Assembly: GCF_002563855.1 (NCBI RefSeq)
Contig: NZ_PDJQ01000001.1
Span: 2,418,001-2,482,000 of the forward strand
Length of the DNA: 64,000 nt
DNA from: Tepidiforma thermophila
GTDB taxonomy: Bacteria; Chloroflexota; Dehalococcoidia; Tepidiformales; Tepidiformaceae
Direction of reading: 5' to 3'
This document shows, in pieces, positions 8,933 through 19,372 of the stretch. Under the pieces are notes generated by a model. That model did no database searches, was not told the origin of the DNA, and worked only from the letters and a program-made list of their open reading frames with translations. Position 1 is the first letter of the stretch, and the number at the start of each line of letters is the position of its first letter. The position numbers were made by a program, and so were the translations under genes.

Positions 8933-9910
8933 TTACTGCCCCGCGGGCGGGGCGACCTCGCGGAGGAAGCGGAGGAGCGCAGCGGTCACTTCGGCGGGGC
9001 GCTCCTGCTGGGTCCAGTGGCCGCACCCTTCGAGGATGGCGAAGACGCGGAGGTCGGGGACGACATCGCGGAGGCGCTCGATGGCGGGCGGGTTGCGGGC
9101 AGGGTCGCGGCTGCCGGTTACGAACAGCGCGGGCTGCCGGACGACGGCGCCGGCGAGGTCGGCGGAGCGCTCCCAGTTGCGGTTGACGTTGCGGTACCAG
9201 TTGAGCCCGCCACGGAAGCCGCTGCGGGTGAAGGCGTCAACGTAGACGTTGAGGTCGGCGGCGGTCAGCCAGGCGGGAAGCTGCGCGGGCGGGGCGAAGG
9301 AGTCGATGAAACGGGCGTCGCGGCGGATGGGCCGGAACCGTTCGTCGCGGGGTGCATCGCCGGAGATTGACCAGTACAAGCCGAGGAGGCCGGCGCGGAC
9401 ATCGGCTTCGAACTCGGCTTCGGCGAGGCCGGGCTGCTGGAAGTAGTCAATGTAGTGGATGTGGTCGGGTCCGGCGGCTTCGCGCATGAGTTCGAGCGGA
9501 GGGCGTGACGGACGGGCGGCGTGCGGGACGCTCAGCGAGCCGACCGCGCGGATGAGGCCGGGGTAGCGCAGCGCGGCGTGCCAGGCGACGGGTGCGCCCC
9601 AGTCGTGGCCGATGACGACGGCCGGCCCGGCGCCGGCCCAGCGGACCAGGGCCGCGACATCGCCGGCGAGGCTGTCGAGGTCGTACGCCTCGACGGGAGC
9701 GGGAGCGCTGCTCGCGCCGTAGCCGCGCTGGTTGGGCACGATGACGCGGTAGCCGGCGGCGGCGAGCGGGCCGACCTGGTGGCGCCAGGAGTACGCCAGC
9801 TCGGGGAAGCCGTGAAGGAGGATCACCGCCGGCCCGGCGCCGGCCTCGCACAGCTCGAGGTCGACGCCGGGCGCGACGGTGACGATGCGGCGTTCGGCGC
9901 CCGGGATCAT
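8933..9910 (-). CDS. Alpha/beta-fold hydrolase, epoxide-hydrolase-like
   Basis: A 325-aa enzyme with the alpha/beta hydrolase layout. The oxyanion segment is HGFPELAYSWRHQ (about residue 34) and the strand/turn PNQRGYGASS follows. The nucleophile elbow is GHDWGAP with Asp as nucleophile (about residue 104), and the catalytic His is in CGHWTQQERP (about 298). Asp in the elbow and the HGFPE motif point to soluble epoxide hydrolases or haloalkanoate dehalogenases, not esterases. Its ATG overlaps the stop of the upstream CoA-transferase gene by 4 bp, so translation is probably coupled. The substrate is unknown. Confidence 0.88.
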   Translation of the reverse strand: MIPGAERRIVTVAPGVDLELCEAGAGPAVILLHGFPELAYSWRHQVGPLAAAGYRVIVPNQRGYGASSAPAPVEAYDLDSLAGDVAALVRWAGAGPAVVIGHDWGAPVAWHAALRYPGLIRAVGSLSVPHAARPSRPPLELMREAAGPDHIHYIDYFQQPGLAEAEFEADVRAGLLGLYWSISGDAPRDERFRPIRRDARFIDSFAPPAQLPAWLTAADLNVYVDAFTRSGFRGGLNWYRNVNRNWERSADLAGAVVRQPALFVTGSRDPARNPPAIERLRDVVPDLRVFAILEGCGHWTQQERPAEVTAALLRFLREVAPPAGQ

Positions 9911-11223
9911 GCGGTGGCGATCACTTCGGGGTCGAACGTGGTGGCGATATGGCCGGCGGCGGCGAGCCGCTCGATCTCTTCGTCGGAGAGGCCGAGGACT
10001 TCGCGGTAGACGTAGTCGTTATGTTCACCGAAGAGGCAGGGCGGGGTCCGGAGGTCGACATCCGACCTGGAGAACCGGTAGGCAGGGCGGAGCCAGTCGA
10101 CCTCGGGGTAGTCTTCGGTAGCGGGAAGGCGCTTCCAGGCCCCGGTTGCGGCGAGGTGCGGGTCTTCGGCGGCTTCTTTTGCGTTGAGGACGGGTCCGGC
10201 CGTGACGCCTGCCTGCTGGAGGGCGTGGAAGAGTTCATCGCGGTCGCGCGTGGCGGTCCACTCGGCGAGGCGCTCTTCGATCATGTCCTGGGCGGCGGCC
10301 CGGCCCTCGGCGGTGGCGAGTTCGGGTGCGGTCGCCCAGGCGGGGCTGCCCATGAAGGCGACGAGCGCGCGCCATTCGGCGTCGTCGCGGCAGGAGATGC
10401 AGATCCAGCGGTCGGTGCCGGCAGCGGGGAAGACGCCGCTGGGGACGTGTCCTTCGATGGAGCGGTTGCCGATGGTGCGGTGTTCGCGGCCGTTCCAGGC
10501 GGCGTCGAGCGCGGCCTGGGGGAACATGTGGGCGGAGGATTCGACCTGGGCCATTTCGATGACCTGGCCCTCGCCGGTGCGCCGGCGGTGGCGGAGGGCT
10601 GCCATCACCGCGACGGCGCCGTGCATGCCGCCCCAGTAGTCGCCGGCGAAGATGCTGACGTTGTCGACGGGGGCGGTGTCGCGGTAGCCGCGGAGGATGG
10701 TTGAGCCGGCAACGCTATCGATGTGGGCGCCGTAGCCGCGGCCTTCGACATACCTGCCGGTGCGGCCGAAGGCGGGCATGTGGAGGATGATGATGTCGGG
10801 GCGGACGGCACGGATGGCGTCGTCATCGAGGCCGAGCTTTTCGAGCGTGCCGATGGCCAGGTTCTCGGCGAGGATATCGCTGATGGCGATGAGCTGTTTG
10901 ACGATGGCGAGCCCCTCGGGGCGGCGGCTATCGACGGTGAATGACTTCTTGTTGCGGAGCACCTGGATGAAGGCGGGGCTGTTGTTCCAGGGGCGGGGGC
11001 CGGGCTCCGGGGGATGGCCGGCGATCCAGGGCGGCATGAGCTGGGCCATCATGGCGTTCATGCGCGGGCTGGCGGCGCGGGTCATTGGGTTCCAGATGAA
11101 CGGGTTTTCGACTTTGATGCACTCGGCGCCGAGGTCGGCGAGGTACATGGTGGCTGTCTGGCCGGCCCAGACGGCGGTAAAGTCGCAGATTCGGATGCCC
11201 TGCAGGGGAAGGGGTGCGCTCAT
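9907..11223 (-). CDS. CaiB/BaiF family CoA-transferase (first of pair)
   Basis: A 438-aa class III CoA-transferase, which moves CoA between acyl-CoA and free carboxylates. It shows the family N-terminus (ICDFTAVWAGQTATMYLADLGAECIKVE split around the active-site fold), the NKKSFTVDSRRPEG segment and the C-terminal CLFGEHNDYVYREVLG signature. The ATG at 11223 overlaps the TGA of the preceding paralogue. The longer open frame upstream is an Arg/Pro-rich shadow. Two adjacent CaiB genes suggest a heteromeric enzyme or two consecutive transfers. The Liv transporter genes are upstream on the same strand. Confidence 0.9.
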   Translation of the reverse strand: MSAPLPLQGIRICDFTAVWAGQTATMYLADLGAECIKVENPFIWNPMTRAASPRMNAMMAQLMPPWIAGHPPEPGPRPWNNSPAFIQVLRNKKSFTVDSRRPEGLAIVKQLIAISDILAENLAIGTLEKLGLDDDAIRAVRPDIIILHMPAFGRTGRYVEGRGYGAHIDSVAGSTILRGYRDTAPVDNVSIFAGDYWGGMHGAVAVMAALRHRRRTGEGQVIEMAQVESSAHMFPQAALDAAWNGREHRTIGNRSIEGHVPSGVFPAAGTDRWICISCRDDAEWRALVAFMGSPAWATAPELATAEGRAAAQDMIEERLAEWTATRDRDELFHALQQAGVTAGPVLNAKEAAEDPHLAATGAWKRLPATEDYPEVDWLRPAYRFSRSDVDLRTPPCLFGEHNDYVYREVLGLSDEEIERLAAAGHIATTFDPEVIATA

Positions 11224-12422
11224 GCGATGACTCCGGAAGCAGCGAGGGTGTCGACGGCGGCGGGTTCGAAGCCCGCCTCCTGGAGGATGGTGCGGGTGTG
11301 CTCCCCGAGGCGCGGCGCAGCGGAGCGGATGCGCCAGGGGGTCTTCTCGAAGATGTAGGGCCGGCCGAGCATCGGCAGTTCGCCAAGTTCGGGGTGCTGG
11401 ATCGTGGTCCAGAGGCCGCGTTCGCGGAAGTTCTCGTCGTTCCAGAGGTCGAGGCCGGTGTAGAGGGGCCCGCACATTACGTGGTGTTCGCGGGCGGCCT
11501 CCCAGACTTCGGCGCGGGTGCGTTCGAGCATCCAGGGGATGACGATGGCATCGACGGCCTCGCGGGCGCCGGGCTGGAGGGCGGCGAGGGGGCTGTCCAG
11601 CGCGGGGTCTTTGAGGGATTCATCGCCGATCATTTCGACGAAGCGGCGCCAGTAGGTGCCGGGCAGCGCTGCGATTTCGACGTAGCCGTCGGCGACGGGG
11701 TAGATGCCGCCGGCGAGGCCGGAGATGTGGGAGGCGGGCCGGTCCTGGACGCGGCCAGAGAACCGGTAGGCGAGGATGCTGGAGCTGCGGCGGTCGATGT
11801 TGTTGACCTGGACGTTGAAGCAGGGGACATCGACGAGCTGGCCGACGCCGTGGACCTCATAGGCGGTGAGGGCGCCCAGGGCGGCGACGGCAGCCATGGC
11901 GCCGCACTGGAGGGTGGCTGCGGTGCCGCCGAGCTTGAGCGGTTCGCGGTGCAGCAGGCCGTGGCTGTACATCTCGGCGCCCATGGCGTAGACGACCAGG
12001 TCGTCGAGGGAGTAGTCGCGGTAGGGGCCGTCGTGGCCGAAGTTGGTGATGGCGACGACGGGGATGTCGCGGTAGCTGGAGAGGGTGGCGTAATCGATGC
12101 CGAGGGCTTCTTCGACGCGCGGCGGCGAGGCGGTGACGACGAGGTCGGCGCGCTGGACGAGGGCGCGGACGACGTCGCGGGCTTCGGGCCGCTTGAGGTC
12201 GAGAACGACCGACTCCTTGTTGGTGTTGAGGTACTGGAAGGTTGCGCTGCGGTCGGGGCCGGGCTCATCGCCGAGGAACGGCGGGAGGTTGCGGGCCGGG
12301 TCGCCGCCCGGGCGCTCGACTTTGATGACTCGTGCGCCGAGGTCGGCGAGGAGTTTGGTGCAGTAGGGGCCTGCGATATGGCTGGAAAAATCGAGGATGG
12401 TGACGCCCTGGAGTGCGTCCAT
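11220..12422 (-). CDS. CaiB/BaiF family CoA-transferase (second of pair)
   Basis: A 400-aa class III CoA-transferase with the canonical N-terminal motif GPYCTKLLADLGARVIKVER (about residues 18-37). It also has NTNKESVVLDLKRPEARD and a conserved Asp segment (YSLDDLVVYAMGAE, about 157) where the catalytic Asp of formyl-CoA transferase relatives lies. It overlaps the next gene by 4 bp (ATGA), which suggests translational coupling. The upstream sortase ends 75 nt away. The substrate could be a carboxylic acid imported by the neighbouring transporter; that is inference. Confidence 0.9.
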   Translation of the reverse strand: MDALQGVTILDFSSHIAGPYCTKLLADLGARVIKVERPGGDPARNLPPFLGDEPGPDRSATFQYLNTNKESVVLDLKRPEARDVVRALVQRADLVVTASPPRVEEALGIDYATLSSYRDIPVVAITNFGHDGPYRDYSLDDLVVYAMGAEMYSHGLLHREPLKLGGTAATLQCGAMAAVAALGALTAYEVHGVGQLVDVPCFNVQVNNIDRRSSSILAYRFSGRVQDRPASHISGLAGGIYPVADGYVEIAALPGTYWRRFVEMIGDESLKDPALDSPLAALQPGAREAVDAIVIPWMLERTRAEVWEAAREHHVMCGPLYTGLDLWNDENFRERGLWTTIQHPELGELPMLGRPYIFEKTPWRIRSAAPRLGEHTRTILQEAGFEPAAVDTLAASGVIA

Positions 12423-12497
12423 GGTTCCTCCGGAATGGGATGTGCTGCCGCCGAGATTCTGCCGGATTCGTGGCCTGGCTGTCCCGTGATGGGCCCG

Positions 12498-13154
12498 TCA
12501 GCGGGGGACGGTGCGCTCGGCGACGAGGATGACCCGGCTATCGTACTCGCCGCCGCCCGGTCGCGGGATGAAGGTGCCGCCGCAGGAGATGAGCGTGACG
12601 CGTTCGCGGTCGGGTGGGAGCGGGGGGAAAACGACGGCGTCCATATCGAGGTCGGCGAGGCGGACGACATCGACGGAGACCACGGTGTAGGTGACGACGA
12701 GGCCGTTCTCCATGACGAGGGAGACGGAGTCGCCAGGGCGGACGGAGGTAAGGCGGGCGAAGGGGCCGGGTCCGTAGCCGACGTAGTCGATGTGGGCAGC
12801 GAAGATGCTGTTGCCGCCGGGGAAGCCCGGGCGGCCAAAGCGGGGGTACCAGGCGATGGCGTCCGGGCGGGAGGGGTCTTCAAAGGCCTCGCGGCCGGCG
12901 ACGATGGCGGTGTCACGCTGCTCGATCGGGAAGCGGCCGTCGACGCCGGCGGCGGGGACGACCAGGGCGGCAACCTGGCCGGCGAAGGGGGGTACAGGCG
13001 TGGGCGTCGGCGTAAGGTCGCCAGCGGCGATGTTTGGGAGGACGGCCCGGGGCAGGAGCGCCGCCGGGTCCTGGGCCGATGCCGCAGCGGCAGCCACCCC
13101 GCCGATGAGCACGGAGAGCAGGAGCGCCGCGTGCGCCAGGCGGGCGGCGTTCAT
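12498..13154 (-). CDS. Class F-like sortase
   Basis: A 218-aa secreted or membrane-anchored cysteine transpeptidase. It has an N-terminal hydrophobic signal segment (about residues 8-26) and a short Thr-Pro linker (about 48-55). The sortase beta barrel carries the full catalytic triad: His121 (IFAAHIDY), Cys191 (TLISCGG) and Arg207 (YDSRVILVAE). The TLxxC...R pattern is that of class E/F sortases. Its ATG overlaps the stop of livF by 4 bp, an unusual partner for a sortase. No LPxTG-type substrate is visible in the window. Confidence 0.88.
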   Translation of the reverse strand: MNAARLAHAALLLSVLIGGVAAAAASAQDPAALLPRAVLPNIAAGDLTPTPTPVPPFAGQVAALVVPAAGVDGRFPIEQRDTAIVAGREAFEDPSRPDAIAWYPRFGRPGFPGGNSIFAAHIDYVGYGPGPFARLTSVRPGDSVSLVMENGLVVTYTVVSVDVVRLADLDMDAVVFPPLPPDRERVTLISCGGTFIPRPGGGEYDSRVILVAERTVPR

Positions 13155-13850
13155 GCTTCGCCGAGGTAGGAGCGGCGGACGGAGTCGTCGCGGCTCAGCT
13201 CGGCACCGGTGCCGCTGAGGGTAATTTCGCCGGACTCGATGACGTAGGCGCGGTCGGCGATTTCGAGGGCCATGAGGGCGTTCTGTTCGACGAGGAGGAC
13301 GGTGGCGCCTTCGCGGCGGATGGCCTGAATGGTTTCGAAGATGGTTTCGACGAGGACGGGGGAAAGCCCCATGGAAGGCTCGTCGAGGAGAAGGAGGCGC
13401 GGGCGGGCCATGAGGGCGCGGCCGATGGCGAGCATTTGCTGTTCGCCGCCGGAGAGGGTGCCTCCGGGCTGGCGGAGGCGTTCTTTGAGGCGCGGGAAGA
13501 GGCGATAGACGCGCTCGAGGTCTGCCTGGAGCCCGGCGCCGTCATTGCGGGTGTAGGCGCCCATGAGGAGGTTTTCGTAGACGGAGAGGCTGTGGAAGAT
13601 GCCGCGTCCCTCGGGGACGTGGGAGAGACCGAGGCGGACGATGGCATGGGGCTGGAGGCGGTCGATGCGCTGGCCGGCGAAGGTCACCTGGCCGCCGCGG
13701 GGGCGGATGACGCCGGAGATGGCGCGGAGGGTAGTGGACTTGCCGGCGCCGTTCGAGCCGATGAGGGTGACAATTTCGCCTTCGTCGACGTGGAGGGTGA
13801 TGCCTTTAACGGCGGTGATGGCGCCGTAGCCGGCGCGGAGGTCGCGGACG

Positions 13851-13864
<14 letters not shown>
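13151..13864 (-). CDS. livF: Branched-chain amino acid-type ABC transporter ATPase LivF
   Basis: A 237-aa ATPase with Walker A GSNGAGKST (about residue 36), ABC signature LSGGEQQML (about 138) and Walker B LLLLDEPSMG (about 158). The GLSHVPEGRGIFHSLSVYENL stretch, here split around the Q-loop, is typical of LivF. It pairs with LivG to drive import through LivHM. It overlaps livG by 14 nt and the sortase by 4 nt. Liv-family systems carry leucine/isoleucine/valine but also amides, urea or aromatic acids, so the substrate is open. Confidence 0.94.
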
Positions 13865-14749
<885 letters not shown>

Positions 14750-14753
<4 letters not shown>

Positions 14754-15895
14754 GCGGCGGACACCGGGGCGGAAGGTTCGGTTTCGTCGTGCGCGAACTC
14801 GAGGCGGCGGCGGGAGGAGGGCCAGAGCCCCGAGGGACGGACGACCATCACGAGAACGAGGAGGGCGCCGAAGATGATGAAGCGGGTATCGTCGGCGAGC
14901 TGGGCGCCCCAGGTTTCGGCGGGAGGCAGGCGCCCAATGGAGCCGGGCAGGGCGGCATCGACGGCGCCGATGAGGCCGTTGAGGCCGTCGCGCAGCCACT
15001 CGAGGCGGGCGAGGAAGTCGCCGGTTTCGCGGAACTGGAGGATGCGGGGGATGCCGATGAGGATGAGGGACCCGAGGATGACGCCGGGGGTGCTGCCCAT
15101 GCCGCCGATGATGACGATGGCGAGGACGTCGATGGAGACCTGGAGGGAAAAGGCGGCCGGGCTGATGAACCCGATGAACGAGGCGTAGATGACGCCGCCG
15201 AGGCCGCCGATCGCCGCGCCGGTGGCGAAGGCGAGGAGCTTGTACTTCGTGGTGTTGACGCCCATGGCGGCGGCGACGTCTTCATCTTCGCGGATGGCCT
15301 CCCAGGCGCGGCCGATGCGGGAATCGCGAAGGCGGGCGGTGCAGAAACCGACGAGGACCGCCGCGGCGATGACGAAGTAGAACCACTCCGTGAAGGAGTC
15401 GATGCGATAGCCGAAGAATTCCGGCCGGGGGATTGCGGAAAGGCCCTGGGAGCCGCGGGTGAGGTCGTCGCGATTAATGAGGAAGAGGCGAATGATTTCG
15501 CCGAAGCCGAGGGTGACGATGGCGAGGTAGTCGCCGCGGAGGGGGAGGACAGGGAGGCCGAGGAGGAGACCGACCACGGAGGCGATCAGGATGCCGAGGG
15601 GGAGGATGAGCCAGAAGTTGAGCCCGGAGTCGATCGGCGAGCCGGGCGAGGTGAGGAGGCCCATGGTGTAGGCGCCGGCTGCGAAGAAGGCGACGTAGCC
15701 GAGGTCGAGCAGGCCGGCGAAGCCGACGACAACGTTGAGTCCGAGGCCGAGCACGATGAAGAGGCCGACGAACACAAGCATTTGGACCCAGACATCGGAG
15801 AGGACGACGGGGAGGAGGCAGACGAGCGCGACGAAGAGCGGCCAGCGGATGCGGAGGGCGGTGCGGGCCCAGTCGGGGGCAGGGGTATCAGGCAC
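14750..15895 (-). CDS. livM: Branched-chain amino acid-type ABC transporter permease LivM
   Basis: A 381-aa permease with about ten membrane segments. It has the LivM EAA-like loop (RLRDSRIGRAWEAIREDEDVA, about 215; broken here by the family helix) and the GLGGVIYASFIGFISP segment. I take the GTG at 15895, which overlaps the livH stop by 8 nt. The frame extends 26 codons further upstream, but that part is a Ser/Pro run antisense-like to livH codons and not LivM-like. It forms the heteromeric channel with LivH. Confidence 0.92.
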
Positions 15896-16844
15896 GGGTG
15901 GTGCTCCGCTGGGCGAAGATGCCGGTGGGCCGGAAGATGAGGATGGCGACGAGGAGGGTGAACGCGATGACATCGCGCCACTGGTTGCCGAGGTCGATGC
16001 CGGGGAGCTCGTTCAGGAGTTCGCGGCCGACGGTTTCGGCGAGGCCGAGGGCGTAGCCGCCGGCCATGGCGCCGGGGATGCTGCCGATGCCGCCGAGGAC
16101 CGCCGCGGTGAACGCTTTGATGCCCGGGATGAAGCCCATCGAGCCGCGGATGGTCTGAAAGAAGAGGCCGTAGAGGACGCCCGCGACGCCAGCCATCGCC
16201 GCACCGAGGATGAAGACGAAGACGATGGTGCGGTTGACGTCGACCCCCATGAGGGAGGCGTTGGTGGGGTTTTCGGCGACGGCGCGGATGGCGCGGCCGA
16301 GGCGCGTGCGCTGGATGATGGTGTAGAGGACGGCCATCATGGCAACCGAGCTGGCGATAAGGAAGAGCTGGATGTAGGTGATTGCGAAGGGGCCGGCCGC
16401 GACTGACCCCCGGGGGAAGATATCGGGGTAGAACTTGGCGCGGGCGGAGGTCTGTTCGAGGACGAGGTACTGGAGGAAGATGGAGACGCCGATGGCGCTG
16501 ATGAGCGGCGCGAGGCGGGGGGCGTTCCGGAGTGGGCGATAGGCGAGCCGCTCGATGACGACTGAGGCGCTAACGGAGGCGGCCATGGCCACGATGACGG
16601 CCCCGAGGATGGCGAGGGCGATGATGGGCCCGGAGAGTTCGTTGCCGCCCATGACGACGAGGGCGCCGTACCCGGCGAAGGAGCCGAGCATGAACACTTC
16701 GCCGTGGGCGAAGTTAATCATTTTGAGGACGCCGTAGACCATGGTGTAGCCGAGGGCGATGAGAGCGTAGAGGCTGCCGGTGGTGAGGCCATTGACGAAC
16801 TGGTCGGACCAGAAGCTGACGGAGAGGGTGAAGGCGAGGGGCAT
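15888..16844 (-). CDS. livH: Branched-chain amino acid-type ABC transporter permease LivH
   Basis: A 318-aa permease with about eight hydrophobic segments. It has the family N-terminus (NGLTTGSLYALIALGYTMVY) and the conserved KMINFAHGEVFMLG segment about 20 residues later. The RAVAENPTNASLMGVDVNRT cytoplasmic loop contacts the ATPases. The spacing to livK includes a strong stem-loop, a common way of lowering permease relative to binding-protein expression. Confidence 0.94.
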   Translation of the reverse strand: MPLAFTLSVSFWSDQFVNGLTTGSLYALIALGYTMVYGVLKMINFAHGEVFMLGSFAGYGALVVMGGNELSGPIIALAILGAVIVAMAASVSASVVIERLAYRPLRNAPRLAPLISAIGVSIFLQYLVLEQTSARAKFYPDIFPRGSVAAGPFAITYIQLFLIASSVAMMAVLYTIIQRTRLGRAIRAVAENPTNASLMGVDVNRTIVFVFILGAAMAGVAGVLYGLFFQTIRGSMGFIPGIKAFTAAVLGGIGSIPGAMAGGYALGLAETVGRELLNELPGIDLGNQWRDVIAFTLLVAILIFRPTGIFAQRSTTRA

Positions 16845-16872
16845 GGACGTTCCTCTGCCGACGGGTTGACGT

Positions 16873-16904
16873 GCGGAGAGGCGCCGCGATTGGCGCCTCT
16901 CCGC
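16873..16904 (-). promoter_or_regulatory. Stem-loop between livK and livH
   Basis: A perfect 13-bp stem (16873-16885 with 16892-16904) with a 6-nt loop lies in the 98-nt gap after livK and before livH. No T-run follows on the minus strand. It is more likely an mRNA-stabilising or partial-termination element than a full terminator. Confidence 0.6.
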
Positions 16905-16942
16905 TGCGAATCGGGAGTATGTAGGCTTGCGCCCTGCGAGCG

Positions 16943-18193
16943 CTACTGCTTGATCTCTTCGAAGGCGCCGTTCTTGACCTGGAAGAGGCTGACGGGGGTC
17001 GCACCGCCGACGTTCTCGCCGCGGGCGTCGAACTTGATCTTGCCGGAGGCGCCATCAAGTTCGGTCTTGCGGATCTCCTCGTTGAGCTTCTTGAGGTCGA
17101 TGACGAGCTTGCCGTCCTTCTCCTCGGCGACCTTTTCGAGGGCGCGGATGATGACGGTTGCGGCGTCGTAGGCTTCGGCGACGAAGGGGCTGGCGTCGCG
17201 CTTGATACCGGTTTCCTTCTCGAAGAGGTCGCCGAAGGTCTTATAGGCCTCGCCGGTGTAGACGGGGCTGGGGAGGGAGAGGTAGGCGCCTTCGGCATCG
17301 GCGCCGGCGCCCTTGATGAACTCGTCGTTCTTGACGCCGTCACCGCCGAGGAACTTGACGTCCTTCATCTCGGCGCGGAGCTGCTTGATGAAGGGGGTTG
17401 CCTCGGAGTAGAAGCCGGCGAAGTAGACGAGGTCGGGCTTGGCGTTCTTGATGTTGGTGACGACGGCCTTGAAGTCGGTCTGCTTCTTTTCGTAGCCCTC
17501 GCTGCCGAGGATCTTGCCGCCCTCTTTTTCGTAGGCGGTCTTAAAGGCGTCGCGCAGGCCGGTGCCGTAGGCGTCGGTGTCGTAAACGATATACGCGGTC
17601 TTGGCGCCGAGGGTCTTGTAGGCGAACTTCGCCTGCGCGGGGCCCTGGATGTCGTCGGAGTAGGTGGTGCGGAGGAAGGTCTGGAAGACCTGGCCGCGGT
17701 CCGGGTAGGTGGGCTTGTGGGCCGTTGAGGACGGCGAGACGTGGGTGATGCCGGCGGCTTCGTACTGGGGCTGGGCGGCGACAACGGCGCCGGAGCAGAC
17801 GGGGCCAACGACCGCGACAACGCCTTCCTGCAGAAGCTGGGTCGCGGCGGAGGCGCCGCCATCAGCCGAGCAGAGGTCATCCTTGCCGATGACCTGGATG
17901 GTGCGGCCCTTGATGGTCTTGTCCTTGGCTGCGAGTTCGACGGCCTTCTGGATCGGTTCGCCGATGCCCTTCAGGTCGCCGGAGAGCGGGCCGGAGTAGC
18001 CGATCTTGATGGGCTGGCCGGAGGCGATTTCGACGGTTTTGAAGCCGGCCTTGCCGTAGGTGACCTCGCCGCCGCCGGCGTCGTCGTCATCGTCGTCGCC
18101 GCCGCAGGCGACGGCGAGGACCATGGCGAAGGCGGCGAGGAGCAGGAGCCAGGCGAGCCTGGGCCGTCCCTTCCGTTCGATCATGTTGCGCAT
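16943..18193 (-). CDS. livK: Branched-chain amino acid-type substrate-binding lipoprotein LivK
   Basis: A 416-aa periplasmic-type binding protein of the LivJ/LivK (type I) fold. A lipoprotein signal peptide ends in LAVAC, so Cys30 would be lipidated and membrane-anchored, followed by a Gly/Asp-rich spacer. The mature part begins with the typical IKIGYSGPLSGDLKGIG segment and contains VVGPVCSGAVVA and SPSSTAHKPTYPDRG, which are characteristic of the family. It is the first gene of the livKHMGF operon. A GAGGAGGG ribosome-binding site precedes the start. The ligand cannot be named. Confidence 0.94.
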   Translation of the reverse strand: MRNMIERKGRPRLAWLLLLAAFAMVLAVACGGDDDDDDAGGGEVTYGKAGFKTVEIASGQPIKIGYSGPLSGDLKGIGEPIQKAVELAAKDKTIKGRTIQVIGKDDLCSADGGASAATQLLQEGVVAVVGPVCSGAVVAAQPQYEAAGITHVSPSSTAHKPTYPDRGQVFQTFLRTTYSDDIQGPAQAKFAYKTLGAKTAYIVYDTDAYGTGLRDAFKTAYEKEGGKILGSEGYEKKQTDFKAVVTNIKNAKPDLVYFAGFYSEATPFIKQLRAEMKDVKFLGGDGVKNDEFIKGAGADAEGAYLSLPSPVYTGEAYKTFGDLFEKETGIKRDASPFVAEAYDAATVIIRALEKVAEEKDGKLVIDLKKLNEEIRKTELDGASGKIKFDARGENVGGATPVSLFQVKNGAFEEIKQ

Positions 18194-18333
18194 CCCTCCT
18201 CATGTAGACGCTGCGGTTTACCGGGTGGTAACCCCGAATTGTGCGTGCCGCAGTCGCGGAATCCTAGCCATGCCCGGCGCCGATGGTCAAGACGCGCAGC
18301 GGGCCGGAAGGGGAGGCAGCGCGGCGGGGGCGG

Positions 18334-18684
18334 TCAGTCGCCGGTGGGGTAGCCGGCTTCGACCCAGGCGAGGGTGCCGCCTTCGACGTTGTAGAGTGGA
18401 AGGTCATCGAGGCCGGCTGCGGTGGCGAACTCTGCGGCGAGGGCACTGCGCTGCCCGCTGCGGCAGATGAAGAGGACCTCTTTACCGTTGGCGAATTCGC
18501 GGATCTGCTTGACCTCGTTGATGACGGTATTGACGGGAATGAGCCGGGCTCCCCTGGCGTGGACCTCAACGTATTCGTGGGGCTCGCGGACGTCGATGAG
18601 CACGGCTTCGCCGCGGTCGAGCTTCTCCTTCGCTTCATGGACGGTGATGCGGGTAAACGGCTCGCGGGGGTCCCTGGTGGCCAC
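18334..18684 (-). CDS. Single-domain rhodanese-like protein
   Basis: A 116-aa rhodanese domain with active-site loop CRSGQRS (Cys about residue 74) and the conserved LIDVREPHEYVEVHARGA segment. Such proteins carry persulfide sulfur for thiosulfate detoxification or sulfur relay. The start is a GTG after a CCGGAG ribosome-binding site. It is cytoplasmic, as no signal peptide is seen. It lies between livK (same strand) and the divergent hemerythrin-like gene, with no clear functional link. Confidence 0.9.
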   Translation of the reverse strand: MATRDPREPFTRITVHEAKEKLDRGEAVLIDVREPHEYVEVHARGARLIPVNTVINEVKQIREFANGKEVLFICRSGQRSALAAEFATAAGLDDLPLYNVEGGTLAWVEAGYPTGD

Positions 18685-18800
18685 AGGCTGCTCCGGTTTC
18701 GTGCGGTGGGATGTGGGAAAAGGGTAGCACGGGGTTGGGTAAGTTGCCGGGGCAGTGAGCGGGCGTCACACTCCATGGACCGACAGGGGAGGTGCACGCC

Positions 18801-19301
18801 ATGGACCGCGTCATCGGGCCGTACCGGGAGTGGCGGGCTTCGCTGCGCAGCGGTTTGCAGTCGCTGGCAATGGCGGGAGCGACGGCCGGGCAGGGCCCGG
18901 AGGATGCAGCGCGTGCTGCCCTCGCCGAGGCGGTGCGCTACGTCGAGGAGACGCTGCTGCCGGCTTCGCGGGCGGAGGAGTTCACGCTCTTCCCGGCGGT
19001 GGACGGCGTGCTGGGGCTGACGGGGTCGTGCGCGGTGCTCGAGCGGCAGCATGAGGCGATGCGGCAGATGGCGGGCGACCTCCGGCAGGTGGCCGCGGCA
19101 GCGGAGCAGGACGGGGACACGCGTGCCTATGCGCGCTACCTGCAGCCGCTCCTGTTCGGCCTCTACGGGCTGGCGCGGGCGCACCTCGAGGCGGAGGATG
19201 CGGTGTTTCTGCCGCTGCTGGACGAGCACCTGAGTGAGAGCCAGGTGGATGTGCTGGTGGAGAACAGCGAGCGAATCGCTTCGGCGAAAGCGGCCGGCTG
19301 A
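18801..19301 (+). CDS. Hemerythrin-like (HHE) domain protein, incomplete His set
   Basis: A 166-aa helical protein with hemerythrin-like pairs: ERQHEAMRQMAGDL (about residue 81) and RAHLEAEDAVFLPLLDEHL (about 128). Hemerythrin proteins bind O2, NO or iron through His/Asp/Glu at a di-iron site. The first helix reads SRAEEFTLFP where related proteins have a His before the Glu pair, so one ligand seems lost. The start at 18801 follows a GGGGAGG site; an in-frame ATG three codons earlier is less well spaced. Role unknown, perhaps redox or nitrosative stress. Confidence 0.72.
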   Translation: MDRVIGPYREWRASLRSGLQSLAMAGATAGQGPEDAARAALAEAVRYVEETLLPASRAEEFTLFPAVDGVLGLTGSCAVLERQHEAMRQMAGDLRQVAAAAEQDGDTRAYARYLQPLLFGLYGLARAHLEAEDAVFLPLLDEHLSESQVDVLVENSERIASAKAAG

Positions 19302-19372
19302 GGGGGTTTTCGCCAACCTTGACGTGAGGGTACGCTTTCGGGCCATCACGATTCGGCTGTTCGGAGGGAACG

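Noticed and set aside
11214-13169. 651-codon open frame antisense to a CoA-transferase and the sortase
   Set aside because: Shadow of real minus-strand genes, low-complexity acidic product.
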